A DNA stretch of 5,842 nucleotides, taken from Candidatus Kapaibacterium sp. GTDB lineage: Bacteria; Bacteroidota; Ignavibacteria; Kapaibacteriales; UBA961. The notes beneath the pieces are model-generated. The model made no database searches, had not been told where the DNA came from, and saw only the letters and a program-made list of their open reading frames with translations. Positions 1-5,842 of the stretch are shown piece by piece. The stretch lies in NCBI GenBank assembly GCA_023253875.1, contig JALRFC010000131.1, forward strand, positions 1 to 5,842, given 5' to 3'. The position numbers were made by a program, and so were the translations under genes. Each line of letters starts with the position of its first letter. The first letter of the stretch is position 1.

Positions 1-2031
1 ATATGCAGTTGTTGACATTCCACCGGCATCTGTTACTGTGAGAGAATATACAGTGGATGTATCCGGTGAAAATCGAGGATTATGAATTGTGGAATCATCA
101 ATTCCTGTAGTCGGAGACCATGCATAGGTAAATGGTGCTTTTCCGCATGTTGCTGTTTCGCCACGTTTGGGAGTGATATCGCCAAAGCAAATAGTGGTAT
201 CAGATGCAGGTCGAGGATTGGGTACCGGTTCCACACACACAGAAATTGTATCGGATATAGAACATCCTCTTGCATCAATGACACGTACTGTATACAGTGT
301 ATTGATGAGTGGACTTACCGTACAGAATGAACTTGAACTTTGAAGTCCGATTGGAATCCATTCATATGTATATGGTGCTGATCCACCTTGAACCAGTGCA
401 TTAAGAATTACGCTGTCACCACGACAAATACATGCTCTATTCGTATCAGTTTTTGTAAGTGACAATGACATTGATTGTTCCGTTTGGAAATTCACTGTGT
501 CCGAACCAATGCAACCAAAGGGTGTGAATACATTCAATGTATACGTGATTGAGATTGTGCTATCAGGCAATGTCACCAATGGTCTTGGATTATTTGGATC
601 ACTCAAAAATGTACTCGGAGTCCACTCATATCGCAATGAATCGGATGGATCCGCGATGACTGTTGGAGTTAGATTGAATGGTACAATCGGACTACAGATG
701 AATTGCGATCTTCCGGCATCAACTTTTGGACATGGATTGAGCGTATAGAAAACTGTATCACTTCGTGAGACATTTTGTCCATCAGTGACGGTTAGTATAT
801 ATCCATAGCTGGTTTTCACGATTGGATTTTCATTCACTTTTACCATGACCGGAATTGTATCAAGAGCGCTCAATGCTGATAGCGGGGCATTATTCAAAGC
901 GGACCAACGATAAGTGAATGGAATCACTCCGCATTTTGCAGGAATTCCTATCATTCCGCCTTTTTGATCACAGACACATTCGGTTATATCGGGTCCGGCA
1001 TTTGCATCCGGAATGAGTCGCACATCGGCAAAGACCGTATCGGCATCAACACAACCATTGGAATCTGTGACACTTAACTCATAATTACCTGCAATGGTGG
1101 GGTAAATCAAAGTACTTGCTTGATACGGATTCACAATATTCGCTTTTCCTGGAGTCAGTCTTTTCCATTCAAAACGAAAAGGCGGTGTTCCACCGGATAC
1201 TTTTGCATTTGATCCAATTTCAATGGTATCTCCAATACAGAATACCTTCACATCATTGCCACCACTCAGTATAGGTTTTGAAGCAATCTGAATTTGATAG
1301 GTATATGACACACTGCAATTCAGCGCATCTTTTATTGTAACTGAATATTCATGAATTCCTGGTTCTGATTTTTTTACTGTAAGTGTTGATCCAAATACCG
1401 AACCAATAACACCATCAATAGGAAACCAACGATATGTCAATGTACCTGATGAGCTCGTGATAAGTGGATTGATTTGTACTATCTCACCTGCACATGCCTG
1501 TATGATTGACTGTTTTTGTATGATTGGAAGTGTTCGAACTATGCACATTGCAGTATCTCGATCTTCGCAACCATAAATATCGCGGACATACACTTCAAAA
1601 CGATATGTCCCTGGTTTCATGTTTTTCGTTTTTATTGATTCACCATTCATCAATCCATCAATATGGGGACCATCGAGCGATTGCCATGTATAGGTGAATG
1701 CGCCTTGCGTGTTTTGTACATTCGCGAAGAATTCGGCAAAGTTCTCCTCACAAATTGTAGTATCATTCACTTCAACACTTGCACGATTTTCTACAGTAAT
1801 TGTAGTGTTCAATGTATCAACCAAAATTCCAACCGATCTTTTAATGATGAGTTGAATCGGATAAGTGCCCGGAATGGGTCTTGAAAATGAGACTATTTTT
1901 CCATTTTTTGTTTCACCGGGAAGATTCCATGTCCATGAAATCACATTGGCAGAATCTGATGTGAAGCCGATGAGTGAGGCAAGTTGATTCGGGCAAAGCG
2001 TACCTGCCGGGTTGAGTCCTTCAATGGATAT
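1..2031 (-). repeat. Array of at least eight PKD/Ig-like protein repeats
   Basis: The repeats are diverged and visible at protein level. Approximate residue limits are R1 239-318, R2 319-403, R3 404-488, R4 489-575, R5 576-669, R6 670-755, R7 756-838 and R8 from 839 to the edge. Most repeats share an early Cys, a 'PFTYxW'-like core strand and a late 'Y-x-(L/V)-x-V-T-D-x-x-G-C' strand followed by 'DT' and a short beta strand leading into the next unit. R1 is the most diverged and has only one Cys (C251). R5 is the longest at about 94 residues. Such tandem beta-sandwich domains usually form a stalk that holds a binding head away from the cell, which fits the N-terminal lectin head here. Confidence 0.8.
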
Positions 2032-2745
2032 TTTGGAATTGCTTTTATGTCCGAAGGAGACGATATCATGATTCGCAAATGCACCACCGGTTGATGAGGT
2101 AAATCCGAGCCAAGCCTTACCATTGTCGAGATCGAGAAGTGAATCAATATTCACATAAGCAGTGATTTTTGGGGTATTGAATTCATCAAGATATACCTTC
2201 ATGACTTTATTGACATAGTCAATTCTCATGACATGGACTGTTCCATCTTCCAATTGAGGGATATTTCGGGATGTACCCAATGTGATTGCATGATCGGCAC
2301 TATTCGCATTTTTACCACGCGTTTGAATGCCTATATGATTATCATTCGGATCGCGATATTCGGAATTGGGATATGTATCAAATTCTATTGCAAGACTATT
2401 TGGGATTCCGGCATATCCTATGCCACCCCCAAATATCCCAATCGCATCACTTTTTTGATTTTGAATAACGAAAGCAATGCCATCTGCACCGGAATTACCC
2501 GGCTGTGTGATCTGAAATCCAATTTGAATAGAAAAATCTTGAGCAACATTGCGCTTTTCTTTGAGCCAGATTCCCCCGCCTTGATTATATGTTGCATCCG
2601 TGAGTCGAATTCTCTTATTGAAGAGTTTTGCATTCCCAACAAAATGAAACATCGAAGGATCGGTGAATTCACTGATATATAAATCGCCTTGGGCAAATGT
2701 AACTATGGGTAGTAAACAGAAAAAAAGAAGTATTCGAATATTCAT
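1..2745 (-). CDS. Giant secreted lectin-headed PKD/Ig-repeat surface protein (3'-truncated by the window edge)
   Basis: The minus-strand frame starting with ATG at 2745 is open for 915 codons to base 1 with no stop, so the C-terminus lies outside the window. No other start is possible, because a stop at 2761-2763 lies upstream in frame with no start codon between; there is no clear Shine-Dalgarno site. Residues 1-18 form a signal peptide with a short basic N-terminus, a Leu/Phe/Ile-rich core and a TFA|Q cleavage site. Residues about 20-235 are an L-type (legume-like) lectin domain with 'GADGIAFVIQ' (86-95), 'EFDTYPN' (121-127) and 'LGFTSSTGG' (213-221). From about 239 onward there are eight PKD/Ig-like repeats with a 'YxW' core and a 'TDxxGC' end. 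By family knowledge such proteins are exported adhesins or carbohydrate-binding exoproteins of Bacteroidota, often sent out by type IX secretion; the sorting signal would be beyond the left edge. The ligand is unknown. The gene follows the lipoprotein gene after 64 bases on the same strand and may share its transcript. Confidence 0.9.
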   Translation of the reverse strand, partial: MNIRILLFFCLLPIVTFAQGDLYISEFTDPSMFHFVGNAKLFNKRIRLTDATYNQGGGIWLKEKRNVAQDFSIQIGFQITQPGNSGADGIAFVIQNQKSDAIGIFGGGIGYAGIPNSLAIEFDTYPNSEYRDPNDNHIGIQTRGKNANSADHAITLGTSRNIPQLEDGTVHVMRIDYVNKVMKVYLDEFNTPKITAYVNIDSLLDLDNGKAWLGFTSSTGGAFANHDIVSFGHKSNSKISIEGLNPAGTLCPNQLASLIGFTSDSANVISWTWNLPGETKNGKIVSFSRPIPGTYPIQLIIKRSVGILVDTLNTTITVENRASVEVNDTTICEENFAEFFANVQNTQGAFTYTWQSLDGPHIDGLMNGESIKTKNMKPGTYRFEVYVRDIYGCEDRDTAMCIVRTLPIIQKQSIIQACAGEIVQINPLITSSSGTLTYRWFPIDGVIGSVFGSTLTVKKSEPGIHEYSVTIKDALNCSVSYTYQIQIASKPILSGGNDVKVFCIGDTIEIGSNAKVSGGTPPFRFEWKRLTPGKANIVNPYQASTLIYPTIAGNYELSVTDSNGCVDADTVFADVRLIPDANAGPDITECVCDQKGGMIGIPAKCGVIPFTYRWSALNNAPLSALSALDTIPVMVKVNENPIVKTSYGYILTVTDGQNVSRSDTVFYTLNPCPKVDAGRSQFICSPIVPFNLTPTVIADPSDSLRYEWTPSTFLSDPNNPRPLVTLPDSTISITYTLNVFTPFGCIGSDTVNFQTEQSMSLSLTKTDTNRACICRGDSVILNALVQGGSAPYTYEWIPIGLQSSSSFCTVSPLINTLYTVRVIDARGCSISDTISVCVEPVPNPRPASDTTICFGDITPKRGETATCGKAPFTYAWSPTTGIDDSTIHNPRFSPDTSTVYSLTVTDAGGMSTTAY
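2041..2688 (-). other. Encoded L-type lectin domain with concanavalin A-like metal site
   Basis: This stretch encodes residues about 20-235 of the giant protein. The segment E121-F-D123-T-Y125-P-N127 followed by D132 and H137-I-G has the same spacing as E8, D10, Y12, N14, D19 and H24 of concanavalin A, the residues that bind the Mn and Ca ions. D88 in 'GADG' matches the Asp that forms the conserved cis peptide and contacts sugar in legume lectins. The order (ADG first, ExD later) is that of ordinary legume lectins, not the permuted order of mature concanavalin A. A glycine-rich 'FGGGIGYAGIPNS' (105-117) precedes the metal loop, as in bacterial members of this fold. The domain contains no cysteine. 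A folded, metal-dependent sugar-binding domain is inferred; specificity cannot be read from the sequence. Confidence 0.85.
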
Positions 2746-2809
2746 TTCATACTCAGAATGTCATATTACTAATCAACACCCAAAATACGAATCAATGACT
2801 ATTCTCGCT

Positions 2810-3427
2810 CTATTTGAATTCTTTTTCAATGATGGTGATTCGTCCAGGATAGGACATTGTACCGAGAAATGTCTGTATCATTGGTTTGGCATCCAGCTTT
2901 ACAGATACTGTAGATTCTCCCGGATTTGCCAAAGCAAAAGCCAATTTCGCCATTCCGGAATATCCTCTTTCCCCAAAAAATGAAAATAATTCCACTTCGG
3001 TTGCGATTGGAATTGAGATTGTAGAGCCACCTGCCGGTAAGGAAATCGGACCTTTGACGACTCCCTCTATGGTTGGTACATCATCAATCAATAATCGCCA
3101 TTCTAAGGATTGCAGTGTTGCAATTGTATTATTCGAAATGGCATTCTCACCAGCTTCATTCGGATTTCTGGCCTCCAGATTCACGGTCAAGGAAAGTGGT
3201 AATGATTGTTGGGCAACTTTTCCCGCTAAAGACATTGTCTCGCTCACAGAAAAATCCGTCACCTTTCTCTTATTCAATACAGAGACACCACCAATATTCA
3301 CCGATGAAATCGAACCAATACGGAATTGTACATTTCGCATTGATGTCAAATCTTTCACAAGTGAACAACCTTGAAAGATGCCGATTGACATCATGAATAT
3401 CACTATGATCGAAATATGTCTGTTCAT
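2810..3427 (-). CDS. LEA14/WHy-like lipoprotein, 205 residues
   Basis: The protein starts with a lipoprotein-type signal peptide: a short N-terminus with Arg3, a hydrophobic core at residues 5-18, and Cys21 after 'FQG'. Phe at -3 and Gln at -2 make this a relaxed lipobox, which is tolerated in Bacteroidota. The mature part is predicted to be mainly beta strands. Residues 77-90, 'LPLSLTVNLEARNPN' in part, resemble the 'N-P-N' strand of LEA type 2/WHy domains (LEA14 fold), with further strands around 108-124 and 137-150 and a 'FALANPG' segment at 164-170. No catalytic motif is seen. It is probably attached to a membrane and faces the periplasm or outer surface; its exact role is unknown. The start at 3427 is supported by an AGAGG box 8 bases upstream. 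The lectin-repeat gene follows 64 bases after the stop on the same strand. Confidence 0.8.
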   Translation of the reverse strand: MNRHISIIVIFMMSIGIFQGCSLVKDLTSMRNVQFRIGSISSVNIGGVSVLNKRKVTDFSVSETMSLAGKVAQQSLPLSLTVNLEARNPNEAGENAISNNTIATLQSLEWRLLIDDVPTIEGVVKGPISLPAGGSTISIPIATEVELFSFFGERGYSGMAKLAFALANPGESTVSVKLDAKPMIQTFLGTMSYPGRITIIEKEFK

Positions 3428-3435
3428 GAATATTA

Positions 3436-3440
3436 CCTCT
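3436..3440 (-). promoter_or_regulatory. Ribosome binding site of the lipoprotein gene
   Basis: On the minus strand AGAGG lies 8 bases before the ATG at 3427. It is the clearest Shine-Dalgarno match in the window and supports that start over the internal Met12 and Met13, which would remove most of the signal peptide. Confidence 0.6.
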
Positions 3441-3509
3441 TGTTTACAATGCCATGATTAATAACTCATAATATACTTGATTCAGATGAAATCATTTGAT
3501 TGCATTGCA

Positions 3510-3538
3510 TTGATAATGCACAGTGTTAAAAATATACA
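3510..3538 (+). promoter_or_regulatory. Candidate sigma70-like promoter for the glycosyltransferase gene
   Basis: TTGATA (3510-3515) and TATACA (3533-3538) are separated by 17 bases. They match five of six and four of six positions of the -35 and -10 consensus. Transcription would begin near 3545 and leave a leader of about 80 bases. Such matches are common by chance in AT-rich DNA, and many Bacteroidota use a different promoter consensus, so this is tentative. Confidence 0.25.
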
Positions 3539-3570
3539 ATGAATAAACCAGACTATTAAAATTGTGCTCC

Positions 3571-3605
3571 AATGAGTCATTGAGTTCATTATCAATGATT
3601 AATCA
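3571..3605. repeat. Cluster of short dyads upstream of the glycosyltransferase gene
   Basis: Three dyads lie close together: AATGA-g-TCATT (3571-3581), TCATT-atc-AATGA (3586-3598) and the perfect 10-base palindrome TGATTAATCA (3596-3605). The last has a near copy, TGATTAATAA, at 3455-3464, just ahead of the lipoprotein gene. They could be operator sites for a dimeric regulator. The arms are short and AT-rich, so chance is a real alternative. Confidence 0.35.
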
Positions 3606-3625
3606 AATAATAGGTTGTAAGTATC

Positions 3626-4804
3626 ATGTTCACATTCGAAAATACGATGTTCATCTTGTCAATCATGACAAGCATCGCATTACTCTTTCTATTATTCAAT
3701 ACACTTCGCAATGCAATCATCTTCAATCATGTGCATAACATAGATACTGAGGTTGATGGATATCCACTTGTGAGTGTACTTGTTCCCGCTAGAAATGAGG
3801 AAGACATCATAGAAGAATGTATCCGTTCTCTATGCAATCAGACATATTCAAACTATGAAGTGATTGTATTGAATGATCATTCATCGGATGCCACAGGTGA
3901 AATACTCGCAAGATTGACTTCGGAATTCCCGCAGTTAACAATCATGGAAGGCGGAATTCTACCTTCACATTGGATTGGCAAACCACATGCATGTCATCAA
4001 TTGGCAATGAAAGCCAAAGGTGAGTATTTGTTATTCACTGATGCAGATACGATTCATGATTCACGAAGCATTACTTCTTTAGTTCATTTTGCAAAGAAGA
4101 ATCAAATAGACATGCTGAGTGCGGTGCCTAAGCAACAATTGCATTTATTTTGGGAGCATGTTGCTGTACCTTTCATCCACACTTTATATCTCACCTATCT
4201 ACCTCATGATTTGATCATGAAGAATCCCAATCCGCAATTTGCTGCGGCAAATGGACAGGCCTTATTATTCAAGAGAGAATCCTATCAAGCAATAGGCGGT
4301 CACACGGCAGTTGCAAATAGCATAGCAGAAGACATTGATTTGGCGATTCGCATGAAGACATTCGGAAAAAAGCTTTGTCATGCATCTGCCGGGGAAATCA
4401 TTGCATGCAGAATGTATCGCACTTCGCAGGATGTATTCACAGGTTTTTCAAAAAATGCATTCGCCACGATGCATTTTGACATATATAAACTTCTCTTCTT
4501 TGTCACGCACCTTTTTATCACCTATGCTTTTCCATTCATCACATTGTTGTTTGGTATCATCTTACACAATCCTCTGATTTCTATTTTTAGTGGATTATCC
4601 ATCCTTCTTGGAATGTCACTCAGATCAATCATAGCTTTGTATTTCGGCTATCCATTATGGCATGCATTTCTACATGCTCTCACTGCATCTAGCTTTATCG
4701 TCTTTGCAATTAACTCTGCTCTTTGGTGCTTACGCAAAGATGGCACCGAATGGAAAGGAAGACGCTATACATTGTCAAAAAAATCCAGTGCACTTGTTTC
4801 ATAA
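3626..4804 (+). CDS. Membrane GT2 glycosyltransferase, carotenoid/hopanoid-lipid type
   Basis: This 392-residue protein probably transfers a sugar from a nucleotide donor to a lipid at the cytoplasmic membrane. It has an N-terminal membrane helix (about 7-30), then a GT-A fold: 'VPARNEE' (53-59), Asp84 and Asp88 in 'NDHSSD', a 'W-x-GK' loop (116-119) leading into 'ACHQL', the metal-binding 'TDADT' (138-142), 'ANGQALLFKRESY' (208-220) and the catalytic-type 'EDIDLA' (235-240). Three or four helices follow (about 289-313, 316-340, 345-369), and a 'W-K-G-R-R-Y' segment (376-381) closes the protein. The W-x-GK loop, the GFSKN motif (273-277) and the final WKGR-Y recall CruC/CrtQ-type carotenoid and HpnB-type hopanoid-associated enzymes; the acceptor cannot be decided here. 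ATG 3626 follows an in-frame stop at 3611-3613, with only a weak AGG upstream. Met8 is an alternative start. An 80-residue membrane protein follows 14 bases downstream. Confidence 0.88.
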   Translation: MFTFENTMFILSIMTSIALLFLLFNTLRNAIIFNHVHNIDTEVDGYPLVSVLVPARNEEDIIEECIRSLCNQTYSNYEVIVLNDHSSDATGEILARLTSEFPQLTIMEGGILPSHWIGKPHACHQLAMKAKGEYLLFTDADTIHDSRSITSLVHFAKKNQIDMLSAVPKQQLHLFWEHVAVPFIHTLYLTYLPHDLIMKNPNPQFAAANGQALLFKRESYQAIGGHTAVANSIAEDIDLAIRMKTFGKKLCHASAGEIIACRMYRTSQDVFTGFSKNAFATMHFDIYKLLFFVTHLFITYAFPFITLLFGIILHNPLISIFSGLSILLGMSLRSIIALYFGYPLWHAFLHALTASSFIVFAINSALWCLRKDGTEWKGRRYTLSKKSSALVS

Positions 4805-4818
4805 TATTATCTAATTCA

Positions 4819-5061
4819 ATGAAAGCAATTCCCTTTTATGTCCACTGTTTTCTATGGTTGTCATTCTTGATTGTGGGTTTTGTTGAACTTGCCCAATCAC
4901 ATATCATCATGTCCGCCGGTGCATTTGCCATGGGTTTGGCATTTTATCGCTTTTGTCAATTACATATCATTGGATTCAAAGAATATCGTTTGCGATATAT
5001 TTTGCAGGCGCAAATCTTCTTCTCAGGTTTGCTTTGGGTATTGGCTCTCTATGTACTTTGA
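4819..5061 (+). CDS. Small three-helix membrane protein, 80 residues, function unknown
   Basis: I do not recognise this family. The frame extends upstream to 4723 inside the glycosyltransferase gene, but the ATG at 4819 is preferred: it lies 14 bases after that gene's stop and begins directly with a membrane segment, whereas the upstream extension is basic and antisense-like in composition. Three hydrophobic segments are visible at about residues 4-22, 29-48 and 61-80. A short polar loop (50-60, 'IIGFKEYRLRY') carries most of the charges, and the protein ends within the third helix. Its position suggests co-transcription with the glycosyltransferase and perhaps a role in the same lipid pathway, as a partner subunit or a carrier for substrate; this is inference only. 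There is no visible Shine-Dalgarno site, so translation may depend on coupling. The stop is three bases from the stop of the opposing gene. Confidence 0.65.
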   Translation: MKAIPFYVHCFLWLSFLIVGFVELAQSHIIMSAGAFAMGLAFYRFCQLHIIGFKEYRLRYILQAQIFFSGLLWVLALYVL

Positions 5062-5064
5062 GCA

Positions 5065-5842
5065 TCACTCCTTACTCAATGCTTTTTCGATGCGATTAAA
5101 GAGCGCAGATTTTTGTATTCTTTCTTCTTCAGGAAATAGTATAATGATGTCTTTCACGCCCTTGATATCAGCCGATCGAAGAATATCATAATATGTTGAT
5201 TCCTTCAGTGGGAATATATCACCAAATTGCGTGGAGACATGACATGACAATTTCATTGCATGAGGTAATCTTCTACTGAATAATTCGAATTCTTCATGTG
5301 TACCACAGAGATGCAATTGCGCTTTCGGTGAATAGTGTCTATACTTCATTCCCGGTGATTGGATTGCATGCTCATGTTTCTGCACGATACCGACCGGCTT
5401 ACCCAATACCTTTTCAATCTCCGCCGCTGAAATCATACCGGGTCTCAATATCATCGGTGATGGAGTTAATCTCACAACGGTAGATTCAATTCCCACTGTG
5501 CATTGTCCGCCATCGAGTACGGCATCAATCTTTCCATCCAAGTCTTCGAGCACATGATATACATTTGTCGGACTTGGCCTGCCCGAAACATTCGCTGATG
5601 GCGCGCAGAGCGGACCGCTCATCGACAGTAGTGAAAGGGCAATGGGGTGATTTGGCATACGCACCGCAATTGTATCGAGTCCACCCGTGGCTTCTTTTGG
5701 TACCGTAGATTTTGCCGGCAACACAATGGTAAGCGGTCCCGGGAAAAAAGCCTCTGCCAATTTTCGTGCATCATCGGACACATCATCTGATAATAATTCC
5801 AATTCATCGATAGATGATACATGAGCAATGAGTGGATTATCC
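5065..5842 (-). CDS. sua5: Sua5-type L-threonylcarbamoyladenylate synthase (5'-truncated by the window edge)
   Basis: The enzyme joins threonine, bicarbonate and ATP into threonylcarbamoyl-AMP, the donor for t6A at position 37 of ANN-decoding tRNAs, in the cytoplasm. The 258 visible residues begin inside the protein with 'DNPLIAHV', which normally follows the KxRP motif of the YrdC domain, so about 50-60 N-terminal residues lie beyond the right edge; the TTG codon at 5802 is not the start. YrdC hallmarks are 'PGPLTIVL' (34-41), 'AVRMPNHP' (59-66), 'APSANVSGRPSPT' (80-92), 'DGG' plus 'GIESTV' (110-122) and 'LRPG' (132-135), numbered from the first visible residue. The linker 'SPGMKYRHYSPKA' (162-174) and a C-terminal domain ending in 'YYDILRSADIKGV' (217-229) and 'FNRIEKAL' (248-255) mark the long Sua5 form rather than the short TsaC/YrdC form. 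The reading frame is intact throughout. Confidence 0.95.
   Translation of the reverse strand, partial: DNPLIAHVSSIDELELLSDDVSDDARKLAEAFFPGPLTIVLPAKSTVPKEATGGLDTIAVRMPNHPIALSLLSMSGPLCAPSANVSGRPSPTNVYHVLEDLDGKIDAVLDGGQCTVGIESTVVRLTPSPMILRPGMISAAEIEKVLGKPVGIVQKHEHAIQSPGMKYRHYSPKAQLHLCGTHEEFELFSRRLPHAMKLSCHVSTQFGDIFPLKESTYYDILRSADIKGVKDIIILFPEEERIQKSALFNRIEKALSKE

Larger units (their letters stand above)
3428..3625. other. Divergent intergenic region (198 bases)
   Basis: This AT-rich non-coding stretch separates the leftward lipoprotein gene from the rightward glycosyltransferase gene and must carry both sets of upstream signals. It contains a candidate rightward promoter, several short dyads, and the direct reiteration ATTGC-ATTGC-ATTGAT within 3499-3514. 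I found no convincing leftward promoter, no RNA gene and no small coding frame with support. Confidence 0.7.

Noticed and set aside
1..2031. Tandem DNA repeat or recombination-prone array
   Set aside because: The repeats are only recognisable at protein level. I see no long near-identical DNA copies, so recent duplication is not supported within the window.
2233..2682. Plus-strand open frame of 149 codons opposite the lectin domain
   Set aside because: It lies wholly antisense to the lectin domain, whose minus-strand translation shows clear family motifs. Its own translation is Ile/Cys-rich with no recognisable domain.
2418..2696. Minus-strand open frame of 92 codons in a second frame over the lectin domain
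   Set aside because: It overlaps the in-frame lectin domain almost completely and has no domain or start signal of its own. I see no sign of a frameshift in the main frame.
2886..3374. Plus-strand open frame of 162 codons opposite the lipoprotein gene
   Set aside because: The minus-strand frame has a signal peptide, a ribosome binding site and LEA14-like segments. The plus frame has none of these and reads as its shadow.
3501..3520. Inverted repeat TGCATT...AATGCA as a terminator or riboswitch stem
   Set aside because: The 6-base arms are AT-rich and no T run follows. The gene on each side begins rather than ends here, so a terminator makes no sense, and no riboswitch core is visible.
4723..4818. 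32-codon N-terminal extension of the small membrane protein, starting at ATG 4723
   Set aside because: It overlaps the end of the glycosyltransferase gene, where the WKGR-Y motif is encoded, and is basic and Cys/Thr-rich. The start at 4819 fits the gene spacing and the hydrophobic N-terminus better.
5800..5802. TTG as the start codon of the Sua5 gene
   Set aside because: The same frame continues to the window edge and encodes the conserved 'DNPLIAHV' segment of the YrdC domain, so the true start lies outside the window.

Overview
The window has about 40% GC and carries five protein-coding genes and no RNA gene, mobile element or CRISPR array that I can see. Several traits point to the Bacteroidota/Chlorobiota (FCB) group: a very long secreted protein built of PKD/Ig-like repeats with a signal peptide ending in 'FAQ', weak or absent Shine-Dalgarno sites before most genes, and a LEA14-like lipoprotein. 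The lineage is an inference from gene content, and I cannot name a genus.

Left part, minus strand (1-3427). The first gene in transcription order (2810-3427) encodes a 205-residue lipoprotein of the LEA14/WHy type. A gap of 64 bases separates it from a giant secreted protein whose reading frame is open from 2745 to base 1 (915 codons visible, no stop) and continues past the left edge. This protein has a signal peptide, an N-terminal legume-type lectin domain with an apparently intact concanavalin A-like metal site, and at least eight Ig/PKD-like repeats of about 80-94 residues. It looks like a lectin-headed surface adhesin or exoprotein. Its C-terminus, where a type IX sorting signal would be expected, lies outside the window.

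Middle (3428-3625). A 198-base AT-rich divergent intergenic region holds the upstream signals of both directions. It contains a modest sigma70-like candidate promoter and a cluster of short dyads built from AATGA/TCATT and TGATTAATCA.

Right part. On the plus strand, a membrane-anchored GT2 glycosyltransferase (3626-4804), resembling the carotenoid/hopanoid-type lipid glycosyltransferases, is followed after 14 bases by an 80-residue three-helix membrane protein (4819-5061). The two are likely co-transcribed. Converging on them from the right edge, with only three bases between the stop codons, is a 5'-truncated Sua5-type threonylcarbamoyl-AMP synthase gene (5065-5842), which makes the precursor of the tRNA t6A modification.

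The genes do not form one recognisable pathway. The window reads as two small units (cell-surface lipoprotein plus lectin adhesin, and lipid glycosyltransferase plus small membrane protein) next to a housekeeping tRNA-modification gene. The most notable content is the combination of a plant-lectin-like metal site with a tandem repeat array in which the cysteine positions switch between two layouts.
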